Below are positions 37,098 through 45,862 of a DNA stretch of 64,000 nucleotides, one piece after another. Every line of letters begins with the position of its first letter. Position 1 is the first letter of the stretch. The DNA comes from Nocardia vinacea NBRC 16497 (lineage in GTDB: Bacteria; Actinomycetota; Actinomycetes; Mycobacteriales; Mycobacteriaceae). Location of the stretch: contig NZ_BAGN01000129.1 in the NCBI RefSeq assembly GCF_000308835.1, forward strand, positions 22,349-86,348, in the 5' to 3' direction. The position numbers and the translations under genes are program-made. The notes beneath the pieces were generated by a model. That model made no database searches and was not told the origin of the DNA. It saw nothing but the letters and a program-made list of their open reading frames with translations.

Positions 37098-38719
37098 CCG
37101 AACCCGGAATCGTGATTGTCGGGGCCGGTTTCGGTGGTATCGGCATGGCCATCGAGCTGCGCAAGTCCGGTTTCGACGACTTCGTCGTGCTGGAGAAGGC
37201 CGAGGAGATCGGCGGAACCTGGCGGGAGAACACATCCGATATCCGCAGGCATGTTCGGCTCCGGTCCGAAGTCGTCGCACTCGACTTCGATGACGAGGCG
37301 GACCGCTGGCACGTACGGACCGCGGACGGGCGGCATTTCCAACCCCGCGCGGTGGTGATGGCACCGGGACCGCTGCACGAACCGAGCATGCCGGACTTTC
37401 CTGGCCGGAATGTTTTCCGGGGAAGTAGTTTTCACTCGGCGCTGTGGGATCACGATTTCGAGGTGACCGGCAAGCGGATCGCCGTCATCGGAACCGGTGC
37501 CAGCGCTGTGCAGTTCGTACCGCAGATCGCGAAGCAGGCCGAGCAGGTGACGGTATTCCAGCGGACACCACACTGGATCGTGCCGAAGCCGCATCGGCCG
37601 CTCTCATCGGTCGAGCATCGGATGTTCCGGTATCTGCCAGGGGCGCAACGGTTCTACCGCTGGGCGATCTATCGGGGTTACGAGTCGTTGACCCCGGCGT
37701 TCATGAATCCGGAGCTCATGCGTCGTGCGGAGACGGTGGCGCGGGCGCATCTGCGTCGTCAAGTGGCCGACCCGGAGCTGCGGCGCAACCTCACGCCGGA
37801 CTATCGGCTCGGATGTAAACGAATCTTGGTTTCCAACAACTACTATCCGGCGCTGCAGCGGGAGAATGTCGCGCTTTTGACCTCACCTATCGCGTCCATC
37901 ACCGAGACCGGGATCGTCACCGCCGATGGTATCGAGCAGGAATTCGACGCCATCGTGTACGGGACCGGGTTCAAGATCTCCGACCGATTCACCGATCAGC
38001 ACATCGTCGGCGCGAATGGGCTCACTCTCCAAAAAGCTTGGCGCACTGGGATGGAAGCGTTCCTGGGCGTCGCCGTGCACGGTTTCCCGAACCTGTTCCT
38101 CATCATGGGCCCGAATTCCGGTGGCGGAAATCAGTCGATCGCCTTCATGATCGAGGTGCAGGCCCGCTATATCCGCCAATGCCTGGAGCTGCTGAGCAAA
38201 ACCTCCAACAGTCGGATCGAGGTCCGCGCCGCGACCCAACACGAATTCAATCGCCGGGTGCAGTCGAAACTGGCCGGCACCGTGTGGAATTCGGGCGGCT
38301 GCGGGAGCTGGTACCTGGACGAGCACGGGGTGAATCGGGCCACCTGGCCGGGTTCCAGCGTCTCCTATCGGCGCACCATGCGCCGACCGGACCCCGGCCA
38401 CTACGACCTGACCGTGCCAGCGGATCGGGAACCGGCACACGAGTATTCGGGTCCGGCGCTGCTCGACGCCCCGGGCGTGGAAGTACCGGTCGAGGTCACC
38501 CTCGGCGGGCATCCGGATCCGATCGACGGCCGCTACCACTGGTACGGGCGCGTCGCCCCGAGCGACGGCCATGAGTTACCCGATCCCGGACGTGCCGAGG
38601 TACTGCTCACCCTGCCCGGCGGCGTGCCGACCGCTGGTCGCCTCCAGGAGCGTGACCCCTGGGGCAACCTCCGCATCGTCGGTATCGGCACCCCGCCCTA
38701 CCCGCTGGCCGCGGTCTGA
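37094..38719 (+). CDS. Flavin-containing (Baeyer-Villiger-type) monooxygenase with an internal gap
   Basis: 541 residues. FAD-binding GAGFGGIG at the N-terminus, the BVMO fingerprint FRGSSFHSALWDHDF, and the NADPH site VIGTGASAVQ are present. However GGTWRENT is followed directly by SDIRRHVRLRSEVV: the normal YPGxxxDxxxxxYxxSF block and roughly 35-40 following residues, which cross the FAD and position the flavin, are absent without a frame change. The C-terminus carries an extra domain (about 80 residues from ALLDAPGVEV) of the kind fused to some BVMOs. Catalytic competence is doubtful. Confidence 0.75.
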   Translation: MTEPGIVIVGAGFGGIGMAIELRKSGFDDFVVLEKAEEIGGTWRENTSDIRRHVRLRSEVVALDFDDEADRWHVRTADGRHFQPRAVVMAPGPLHEPSMPDFPGRNVFRGSSFHSALWDHDFEVTGKRIAVIGTGASAVQFVPQIAKQAEQVTVFQRTPHWIVPKPHRPLSSVEHRMFRYLPGAQRFYRWAIYRGYESLTPAFMNPELMRRAETVARAHLRRQVADPELRRNLTPDYRLGCKRILVSNNYYPALQRENVALLTSPIASITETGIVTADGIEQEFDAIVYGTGFKISDRFTDQHIVGANGLTLQKAWRTGMEAFLGVAVHGFPNLFLIMGPNSGGGNQSIAFMIEVQARYIRQCLELLSKTSNSRIEVRAATQHEFNRRVQSKLAGTVWNSGGCGSWYLDEHGVNRATWPGSSVSYRRTMRRPDPGHYDLTVPADREPAHEYSGPALLDAPGVEVPVEVTLGGHPDPIDGRYHWYGRVAPSDGHELPDPGRAEVLLTLPGGVPTAGRLQERDPWGNLRIVGIGTPPYPLAAV

Positions 38720-38815
38720 GTGGCCGGGCGCAGCAGCCATGCGCGCAGGGCCTCGGTGACCTCGTCGGGGCGTTCTTCCATGATGAAGTGGTTGCACGCG
38801 CTGGGGTGGGCTGAC
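38698..38815 (-). pseudogene. Alpha/beta-hydrolase C-terminal fragment
   Basis: About 35 codons on the minus strand: CNHFIMEERPDEVTEALRAW then LLRPATQ and a stop at 38698-38700. This is the typical histidine-containing end of an alpha/beta hydrolase. Sequence upstream of 38815 no longer matches, so the gene is cut; the 3' end overlaps the monooxygenase by 22 bp. The break marks the left edge of the mobile-looking region 38.8-40.7 kb. Confidence 0.55.
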
Positions 38816-39270
38816 TAACGTCCCATCCCAGTCCGCCCCGTCGTCTGTCATAGCCAGCAAAAACGCCCACTGACGTGGATGGGTCGTCAAACAACATGTG
38901 CCGAGAATCGATCGCATCGACCTGTCGATCGTCGCCGATTCGGTCGGGTTCGATCGCGTTGCGTGGCGCCCGGAGGGGCGAACTTCCCCAGAATTTCCCC
39001 CAAAATCTCCCGGGACGGATAGGGCCGCCCGTTGTTTGCTACGTGGCCAATCAACCAGAAGAAGCGCCTGCCGACCCTGCTCTGACGTGGGATTTCTTGT
39101 TCGCCACCGGAACTGACAGTGTTGACGTGCCGCTTCTATGGATGGTCGAATCCCGACGACAACCCACCCGAGGGAGCTAGACCCTCCCGGCGTGGCTACA
39201 AAAAATGCCCCTCAGCGGATCTAGACCATCCGCCAAGGGGCTGATGCCAGGAAGAAGGGACCTTCCCGAC
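38816..39270. other. Junction region with hairpin, no intact gene
   Basis: No convincing coding sequence. At about 39208-39239 the arms CCCCTCAGCGGAT and ATCCGCCAAGGGG form an interrupted hairpin (two mismatched bases on each side) just before the gene at 39271; it may be a terminator or a regulatory leader. Confidence 0.4.
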
Positions 39271-40098
39271 ATGACCATTATCACCATGCCAACGCGCCGA
39301 CGGCGTGCCCAGGCTGCGGGTCCGTTCGATGTCGACTTCGATTTCACCGAACAGCAGAACCGGGCACGGAAACGCTTGGCTGAGCAGACTGATGACGCGT
39401 TCATCGACGCCAAGTCCGACGATGAACTACTCGCCGAGCGCGCCGTCGAGGAGGACATTCGTGCGCTGACCCGTATCGCTCGCCTGAACACCGCCAAAGA
39501 CGCTCATCGCCACCAGGAACGACGGCGGCGTCTCGAAATTGCTGATGCCGAGGCGCATGCGGACGCCATCGCCACGCATCGGCGTGTCGCTAGCCCCGCT
39601 GCCCGGGTCGGGCGACTATTCCGTAGCTCACAGTGGGTCTCACGTGTCATGAATGGCGTCGTGGTGACGGGCGTGCTGTGGGGATCGGTCAACGTGCAGA
39701 ACAACCTGATGGCAGGGGCCGCCATCACGGACCCCCGATATTGGCTTGCATTCCTCGTCGAGCCGCTGATCACGCTGCCACTCATCGCGATCATGCACCT
39801 TGCAACCACGGCGTCCCGAGAGGGACACGTGATCGCCAAGTCGAAGATTGTCACGATTGAGGCAACGTTGTTGCTGCTGAGTATCACGTTGAATGTCATG
39901 CCGCATATCGCAGCTGGTGACATTCAGGCGACGATCGAGTTCGGCATCGCACCGTTGATGATCGCGGCTGTCGTGTGGATGCACTCGTTCGCCGCTGGCG
40001 AGTTCGCCATGATGATCGGCAACAGCCCGGCCATGGCCGATCCCGTTACGGTCGCCGCTTCCGGATCCGCGTCGCACCCAATGAATGACGCTGCTTGA
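39271..40098 (+). CDS. Membrane protein of mobile-element type (DUF2637/Spd-like)
   Basis: 275 residues from ATG 39271 (GAAGAAGGGA upstream). A long polar, charged N-terminus (to about 115, with many Arg/Glu/Asp) precedes four hydrophobic helices (VMNGVVVTGVLWGSV, WLAFLVEPLITLPLIAIMHL, IEATLLLLSITLNVM, APLMIAAVVWMHSFAAGEF). This layout resembles the DUF2637/spread proteins encoded on actinomycete conjugative plasmids and integrative elements. No replication, transfer or integrase genes are adjacent, so it is probably a leftover of such an element. Confidence 0.55.
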   Translation: MTIITMPTRRRRAQAAGPFDVDFDFTEQQNRARKRLAEQTDDAFIDAKSDDELLAERAVEEDIRALTRIARLNTAKDAHRHQERRRRLEIADAEAHADAIATHRRVASPAARVGRLFRSSQWVSRVMNGVVVTGVLWGSVNVQNNLMAGAAITDPRYWLAFLVEPLITLPLIAIMHLATTASREGHVIAKSKIVTIEATLLLLSITLNVMPHIAAGDIQATIEFGIAPLMIAAVVWMHSFAAGEFAMMIGNSPAMADPVTVAASGSASHPMNDAA

Positions 40099-41013
40099 CT
40101 GCGCCCGGCCGGCTCCCCCATCAGCACAACTGATCATCGCCATTCCGGCATACGAGCCTATGGCGCTGGCTGCACAGCGATAACCGGCACCAAACCCTCA
40201 CCACCGGTGTCGTCTCGCGGCCGCAGAGGTCCCAATCCCTATACAGCCTGGGGAATCAGAACTTCCGCGAGCGCCATGTGTGAATCACCGGCACCCGGGG
40301 GCTTGACATTTCGGCACATCCCCTCTGGTGGACCTGCTCTCACGCTGTGCCGGACCAACCTGCGCGGGATGGCGTGGCCGTTGGGGCCGTGACCGGTTGT
40401 GCATCAAGACAACTCGAGCATGGATGCACCACGCGGCGCGCGGCGCCCGTCTTGCTATCGCTTGTCACTGAGGCCGCCACATGCGGGGTCGCCATCCGCG
40501 CGTCGTGATGGCAGCATTCGACGCGAACGAGCTGTGTTCGTGCGGCTTTCGCGTCGCACGGTGGATCGGCTTTGCCAAGCCGACATAATTTGTCAATAAT
40601 CAAGGGCACCTCGGTCGGCTGCGGTTGGGCACTCACACGACACGCACCGCGAATCGGCACCTTCGAGGCATTGCGTCTGTGGTGAATTCATACGACAACC
40701 TCTAGAAGCCGGACCCGAGATGCTGCCATGTTCGGACGAGCAGGCGGGCGCAGGAAACAACGCCCGCAGCGGCACGAGTCGGGGTCGGCGCGTGCTGTCA
40801 GGGTTTCACATCGATCTCGTGCAAGTTGTCGTCTATATTACCGGTCGACTCGCCTGCGCATACGCGCCGACGGAGGTCGTTTCCTGGCTGATGATTCCAG
40901 TGGCCACCGGGTCGGCCGACAAGTTGACGTGTGGCCAACGCCCAGTCAGGATCCCGCTCGAAGCTGTGCCGCGAGGCGGTCACCGGCTGGGACCGCTGTT
41001 TGTCGAGCGCACA
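40099..41013. other. About 0.9 kb without recognisable gene
   Basis: Several open frames exist (for example one from 40720 containing VVVYITGRLACAYAP) but none has a ribosome site, coding-type codon use and family resemblance together. Nothing further is claimed. Confidence 0.4.
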
Positions 41014-41571
41014 TCAGGGGCTGGTCCGCAACGCCGCGAACGCGGCGGGCACTGAAGTGGCCATCGTTATCCGTTCCAGCGCGGCCTTTCCGATGAAACC
41101 GCGGGTATGTAGTTCGGTGATCCATTCGAACAGTCCGCGGTAGTGGCCATAGGGATCGAGCATTACCACGGGTTTGTCGTGTATGCCGAGATCGGCGCTG
41201 GTCCAGATCTCGAGGAATTCTTCGAGGGTGCCGATGCCGCCGGGGAGGGTCAGGAAGGCGTCGGCGCGATCTGCCATGATCTGTTTGCGTTCTCGCATGG
41301 TTTCGGTGACGAGTAGTTCATCGGCGTGGATGTCGGCGACCTCACGGTGCACCAGGTGTCTCGGGATGACGCCGAGGGTGTGCGCTCCGCCGGCTCGCGC
41401 CGCGGTGGCGACCGCGCCCATCATGGCGACGCGACCGCCGCCAGAGACCAATTGCCAACTCCGGTCGGCGATTTCGGTGCCCACCTGGGTGGCCAAAGCC
41501 AGATGCACGGGGTCGACGGTGCTCGCCGAGCAGTACACGCATACCGAATATCGACGCGCGGACCCGCTCAC
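41014..41571 (-). CDS. LOG-type cytokinin riboside 5'-monophosphate phosphoribohydrolase
   Basis: 185 residues from GTG 41571, which overlaps the stop of the preceding gene (GTGA). LOG-family signatures are all present: SGGGRVAMMG (43-52), the arginine motif MRERKQ (92-97) and PGGIGTLEE (110-118). Enzymes of this group release the free base from nucleoside 5'-monophosphates; with an isopentenyltransferase they make active cytokinins (as FasF does in the Rhodococcus fascians fas operon). Many LOG-like proteins act on AMP generally, but its place two genes below an Ipt homologue strongly suggests cytokinin-type nucleotides. Last gene of the minus-strand cluster. Confidence 0.8.
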   Translation of the reverse strand: MSGSARRYSVCVYCSASTVDPVHLALATQVGTEIADRSWQLVSGGGRVAMMGAVATAARAGGAHTLGVIPRHLVHREVADIHADELLVTETMRERKQIMADRADAFLTLPGGIGTLEEFLEIWTSADLGIHDKPVVMLDPYGHYRGLFEWITELHTRGFIGKAALERITMATSVPAAFAALRTSP

Positions 41572-41918
41572 TGGTTGCCCGCCGTTGCATCGCAATGGTC
41601 ATCGGCTGTGTCGCTTCGCATGTAGATGACATCGAAGGTGTGTGGGTCATAGATGTGCAGCGCGCCCGCAGGATCGCGGACGATCCAATGGCCGATCGGG
41701 ATGGTCTGCCCGCCGCGGCCTCGATGCAATAGCAAGACCGGCACCGATCGGCCGCCTGGCGGTCGCGTATGTTCGATATGAACGAGATTCCCAGCCCATT
41801 CTGCTATTTCGGTGCAGTTGGTGCCGGTCCAGCGGATGGCTTCGACCGCTGCCGGCCGAGGACGGAACGAGAAGGGGCCGCCCCCTTCGATGCCGATATC
41901 GGCTGCGACTTCACGCAT
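41568..41918 (-). CDS. Small protein between IPT and LOG, function unknown
   Basis: 116 residues from ATG 41918 (GGAGTG upstream), 37 bp after the IPT stop and coupled to LOG by GTGA. Its pattern (AAVEAIRWTGTNCTEIAEWA, then GHWIVRDPAGALHIYDPHTF) resembles a small family common in actinophages and mobile elements: WTG at the start, GDWIV-like centre, and C-terminal P.F....Y. No catalytic motif is evident. Its placement inside the coupled IPT-LOG operon is odd for a phage protein and suggests recruitment, for example as a nucleotide-binding or accessory subunit; this is speculation. Confidence 0.55.
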   Translation of the reverse strand: MREVAADIGIEGGGPFSFRPRPAAVEAIRWTGTNCTEIAEWAGNLVHIEHTRPPGGRSVPVLLLHRGRGGQTIPIGHWIVRDPAGALHIYDPHTFDVIYMRSDTADDHCDATAGNQ

Positions 41919-41955
41919 GTGCGAATCACTCCGGGTAGGAAAGACGACGGAGTCC

Positions 41956-42633
41956 TCAGCCGAACAGGTCGGTGAATACCGCGTACTGTTCGTGGCCGTG
42001 CTCGGCGTGGACTTGGGCTATGCGTTGCGCGAGTTCGATTCCTACGGGTTCATCGGGGGTGATGGCGGCCAGGTCTCGTGGGTCCGTCTCGGTCTGCTCG
42101 CACCATTGCACGAGCGCCTCGAATCCGTTGATGGAGGCGACGAATCGCCGTTGCCGAGTGTGCTGCCAGGCAGCTGCGAATTCCTCCAGCATTCCATTGC
42201 CGAGCATCCGCAGGGCTCGGTCGCGGAGGCGATCGACGTATGTCGATTCATCGCGCAGGGCGAGAACGCGGGTAGCGAATCGGAACGCGAACTGGTCTCT
42301 GTGTAGTGCGAATCGGCGCAGCACGGAGATCGAGCCCCCTTCGATGACAACGCGCTGGTGGTATCGGGTCAGTGTCTGGACGTGGTTCAACAGCGACTGG
42401 GCTGCCTCGTTCGCCGGGTAGTCCCCGTCGGGGACAACACGGTGACTGAGGTGAAATCTGTTCGCCGCGCCGGTGAATCGCGCGCTGGTAGATGGCAGAT
42501 CCACATAGCACTGGATGCGGTCGGCGACGACGACCGGTGCCTGCATTGCGTCGGCCAGTTCCATCGCTGCTTCGGTTTTACCCGATCCGGTGGGACCGGC
42601 TATCAGCAGCACTTCCGCCGATTCCGGGAACAT
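41956..42633 (-). CDS. Adenylate isopentenyltransferase (Ipt/Tzs/FasD type)
   Basis: 225 residues from ATG 42633 (GGAGAG upstream; the frame is open to ATG 42744 without a good site). The P-loop GPTGSGKT (13-20) is followed by PVVVADRIQCYVDLPSTSAR. DRIQCY is the form found in adenylate isopentenyltransferases of plant-associated bacteria, where tRNA-modifying MiaA has ADSMQVY instead. The length also fits Tzs/FasD (about 240-255) rather than MiaA (about 310). Predicted reaction: transfer of a dimethylallyl group to N6 of AMP. Key cluster gene upstream of LOG. Confidence 0.8.
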   Translation of the reverse strand: MFPESAEVLLIAGPTGSGKTEAAMELADAMQAPVVVADRIQCYVDLPSTSARFTGAANRFHLSHRVVPDGDYPANEAAQSLLNHVQTLTRYHQRVVIEGGSISVLRRFALHRDQFAFRFATRVLALRDESTYVDRLRDRALRMLGNGMLEEFAAAWQHTRQRRFVASINGFEALVQWCEQTETDPRDLAAITPDEPVGIELAQRIAQVHAEHGHEQYAVFTDLFG

Positions 42634-42839
42634 GCTTCTCTCCGTTGAGGTCTCGCCTCGGCCGGGTGTCGGTACTGAGAACTCGACGACTGATGCCGCA
42701 GTCGTTCGACTCGATAGCTGGTCAGATTGATTGTGTTCGAACATAATTCACCGATTCCGTAGTTCGGGGTGCGCAGTTGGCGCGGCGAGCGGGCAGCACG
42801 GTGCGCCCCGCCTGTGGTTTGTAGGAGTCCGCGCCCGAT

Positions 42840-43862
42840 TCAGGTGAGTACGGCTGCTAGGGCCGCGCAGGTGTACTCGGTTTGAGCTCGGGTCCCGATC
42901 GTGACGCGGATCCATCCGGGTAGTTCGAACCCGGCGAGATCACGAACGTAGATCTGGTGTTCGTCGGCTAATCGAGCGGTGACCGCTGCGCCGTCGCGAC
43001 CTCCAGTGGAAACCATTACGAAGTTCGTCACCGACGGTAGAAAGCGCACTCGCGCCTCGTGCAGCCGGGTGTACATCAATTTCCTCGCCCGAGCGGTCTG
43101 CCGCCGGACACCGTCGATGTACTTCTGCTGCCGAACTGCGATCGGAACTGCTCGCTGCGCCATCGGGTTCACGCTGAACGGCAGCGGTTGCCGCGCTTGC
43201 TGTAATTTGTCGACCAGTCGCGTCGGCCCGACCGCGTAACCAATTCGCAGTGCCGCCATAGACCACGCCTTGGAGAAGGTGCGCAAGACGATCACCTGCC
43301 GACCTGCCCGCACCTCGTCGATCGCGGACTGGGCAGCAACGAAATCCATGTAGGCCTCGTCGACGACGAGAACGGCGCCGGTCGCCTCGGCCGCATCGAT
43401 GAGGTCACGGATCTGGCCCGGCGCGAGCAGGGTTCCGGTCGGATTGTGCGGATTGCACACGAAGGCCAGATCGGTACCCGCGCCGATGGCCTCGACGATG
43501 GCCGACGCGGCAACGTGATAGTTCTCCAGCTGGACTTTGCGAATCTTGGCGCCGACCAACGCCGAGGACCCGGCATAGCCGGGAAAGGTGCAGTCGGTCA
43601 GTACGACATTGCCGCCGTACCCCGCGTAGGCGTGTACCGCGAGCAGCATCAGCTCATCGAGTCCATTACCCACCGCGACCATGTGATCGGGCAGGCCGAG
43701 GTGGCCGGCGATGGCTGCACGAAGATCCCGGCACTCGCTATCGGGATACCGGTGGCAGTTCGCCATGATCTCCTCGGCCACCGCCTCCCGCACGCCGTCG
43801 GGTGGACCGTACGGCGACTCGTTGGTGTGCAGATACAGCGGCAAAGTCGGAATTCCTGTCAT
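42840..43862 (-). CDS. HisC-like PLP-dependent aminotransferase
   Basis: 340 residues from ATG 43862, whose A is the last base of the preceding stop (TGATG). Fold-type I class: YLHTNESPYGPP near the start, CNPHNPTGT (136-144), DEAYMDF (169-174) and the PLP lysine Lys198 in RTFSKAWSMAALRIGY. These match histidinol-phosphate aminotransferase and its relatives. It is probably not the housekeeping HisC, since it is embedded between a ThDP enzyme and an isopentenyltransferase. It likely transaminates a keto or aldehyde product of the ThDP enzyme; 206 bp separate it from the IPT start. Confidence 0.8.
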   Translation of the reverse strand: MTGIPTLPLYLHTNESPYGPPDGVREAVAEEIMANCHRYPDSECRDLRAAIAGHLGLPDHMVAVGNGLDELMLLAVHAYAGYGGNVVLTDCTFPGYAGSSALVGAKIRKVQLENYHVAASAIVEAIGAGTDLAFVCNPHNPTGTLLAPGQIRDLIDAAEATGAVLVVDEAYMDFVAAQSAIDEVRAGRQVIVLRTFSKAWSMAALRIGYAVGPTRLVDKLQQARQPLPFSVNPMAQRAVPIAVRQQKYIDGVRRQTARARKLMYTRLHEARVRFLPSVTNFVMVSTGGRDGAAVTARLADEHQIYVRDLAGFELPGWIRVTIGTRAQTEYTCAALAAVLT

Positions 43863-45499
43863 CACCGTGCACCCACCCCAGCGCCACGATGCAGTGCGTG
43901 TGCTATCGACTGCGCCGCGGGATTCAGGTACTCCGGGGTCACCGCGACATCGATCACCACTACTCCCGAAGCGTGACCGAGTGCCGAACGCAGCCTGAGC
44001 AAATCGTTCGGGCCCGCAACCCGGATAGACCGGGCTCCGAAAGCCGCCGCGAGAGCGCAGAAGTCGGGCGATTCGTAGTCGGCGTAGTCCGGCGGCAGCT
44101 GTGCGCGCCGGAGATTGTGCCGTTCCTGCGCGAAACCGCCATCGTTGAGGATGACGATGGTCAGCGACAACCGCTGGCGCACTGCCGAATCGAGTTCGGC
44201 CAGACTCATCATCAGTTCGCCATCTCCGGTGATATGGAACACACGCAGCTCGGGCCGGGCCACGCAGGCTCCGATCGCTACCGGAAGGGCTTGCCCTATC
44301 GCACCGAAATCGGTTGAGACGCAACTCCATTCCCGCGCTCCCGTAGGCGGTATGAGCTGGGCGGCGGTCACCGCGGCGTGCCCACCACCGATCACCACCG
44401 CACGATTGTCGGGTAACTGCCCGAGCACGACCTCCAGCGCGCACCGCGGATCGAGCGTGCTCGCGGTGTTGTGCCACGGCCGAACATCGATAGGGCTCCG
44501 GTCCGCGATGATGTCGACAACGCCAGCACACGGCGTTCGGGCCGCAGTGTCACCGAGCAGGGCGAGCACAGCGGCGACACCGGTGGCGGCCGTCATATGA
44601 AGGGCGATCCCCGTGTCGCGAGCCTCTGCGACGACGGATCGATCATTGTCGATTCGCACCACTCGTGTGGATTCGGCGAACCCGGGTATCGCCATGGGGT
44701 GCAAACTCGTTCCGACGGCAAGCACGACATCGCACTCCCCCAAGGCGCGCAACGCGCGACCATCACCCATCCCCCCACACACACCGGCATCGAGGCGATG
44801 CCCGGCGAACAGTCCGGCAGCCGGCAGGGTGGTGGTCAGAACAGCACCGAACCGCTCTGCGAAGGAACGTAATTCGTGTGCGGCCGCGCTCGCGCCGGAG
44901 CCAGCCACCACGCCGATCTGTTCGGCGTCGGCCAACACCGCCGCCGCGGCAACAACTTCCGACGGCAACATATCCGGCTCCGCGCGCGTTGGCAGACTCG
45001 TATCCGCGGGAATGGGCGACTCCTGCACATCCACCGGCACGCTCAGCACATACGGTCGGCCGGAACGCAGCACCGTGACAGCACGCTCCCATTCAGCGCG
45101 CCACTGCCCCGCTTCGACTATCCGACCGGAGGCGCCGGCAACGAGGTGGCCGAACCGTAACTGATCCAACCGTTGTGGATTGCGCTTGTCCCCCGTCCCG
45201 ACCTCGCCCGCCAATACCAGCACCGGCGCCCCATGCTCGCGCGCAACGGCGAGCGCCGTCCCCGTATTGGTCAGACCAGGCCCCGCCGTCACCGTCGCAA
45301 CCCCGAACCGGCCACTGAAGCGAGCAAACCCGTCGGCCATACTCACCACCGCACTCTCATGCCGCCCACGCACAACTCGCATATGGTGTCGAAAACCCAG
45401 GTCGCACATCAAATTCTGATTAGCGCTACCCATCAGTCCGAAGATGACTTCGACACCCGCACCGTGGAGGGCGTCGGCTAGACCTTCACGCACACGCAC
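43862..45499 (-). CDS. ThDP-dependent enzyme of the acetolactate-synthase superfamily
   Basis: 545 residues from GTG 45499 (AGAGG upstream); the longer open frame reaches into an AT-rich promoter region and is rejected. Three-domain plan: N-terminal PYR domain with catalytic Glu48 in RGRHESAVVSMADGFARF, central domain, and C-terminal PP domain with the ThDP/Mg motif GDGELMMSLAE...ILNDGGF. The FAD-binding region typical of true acetolactate synthase is weak, so decarboxylase or carboligase activity on a 2-keto acid is more likely. First gene of the cluster, overlapping the aminotransferase by one base. Confidence 0.8.
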   Translation of the reverse strand: MRVREGLADALHGAGVEVIFGLMGSANQNLMCDLGFRHHMRVVRGRHESAVVSMADGFARFSGRFGVATVTAGPGLTNTGTALAVAREHGAPVLVLAGEVGTGDKRNPQRLDQLRFGHLVAGASGRIVEAGQWRAEWERAVTVLRSGRPYVLSVPVDVQESPIPADTSLPTRAEPDMLPSEVVAAAAVLADAEQIGVVAGSGASAAAHELRSFAERFGAVLTTTLPAAGLFAGHRLDAGVCGGMGDGRALRALGECDVVLAVGTSLHPMAIPGFAESTRVVRIDNDRSVVAEARDTGIALHMTAATGVAAVLALLGDTAARTPCAGVVDIIADRSPIDVRPWHNTASTLDPRCALEVVLGQLPDNRAVVIGGGHAAVTAAQLIPPTGAREWSCVSTDFGAIGQALPVAIGACVARPELRVFHITGDGELMMSLAELDSAVRQRLSLTIVILNDGGFAQERHNLRRAQLPPDYADYESPDFCALAAAFGARSIRVAGPNDLLRLRSALGHASGVVVIDVAVTPEYLNPAAQSIAHALHRGAGVGAR

Positions 45500-45862
45500 A
45501 CTGACCTCTGAAAAATAGCCGGAGCATTGCTGCAAAACTGTTTCGAATACACGGAAACTGGATTGCTCGAGATCGAACCTATCCCCGACGTTCAACCTTG
45601 CACAATGCTCACAATAGGAAGACCCGGCGCGGCGGATTACCCAAGGTGACAATCCGCACTCGATCATTAGATTCGCCGGTGTAAAAAAGCAACCGCTCGG
45701 TATCCAATCGGCAATACGTTGAACAGCAGACCCCTTACTGAATTGGTTGCGAGAGTGGACGGGGTGTACTGTCAACCGATATAGATTTCGGCCCTGGATC
45801 CACAGGCGCATCGCGATCGGCTGCCCTATCGAGGAAACAGCTGAACGATAGGGGGTTTCCGA
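45500..45862. promoter_or_regulatory. Divergent promoter region of the cytokinin-type cluster
   Basis: 363 bp between the ThDP gene (-) and the PucR-type regulator (+), less GC-rich than its surroundings. An open minus frame crosses it (including CEHCARLNVGDRFD) but shows no family and no start site; I treat it as non-coding. Confidence 0.5.

Noticed and set aside
40728..41096. Possible 122-codon gene left of LOG
   Set aside because: Arg/Ser-rich composition, no ribosome site, no family; overlaps the LOG 3' end.
42840..43862. Calling the aminotransferase the housekeeping hisC
   Set aside because: No other histidine genes are nearby, and it is coupled to a ThDP enzyme and lies next to an isopentenyltransferase.
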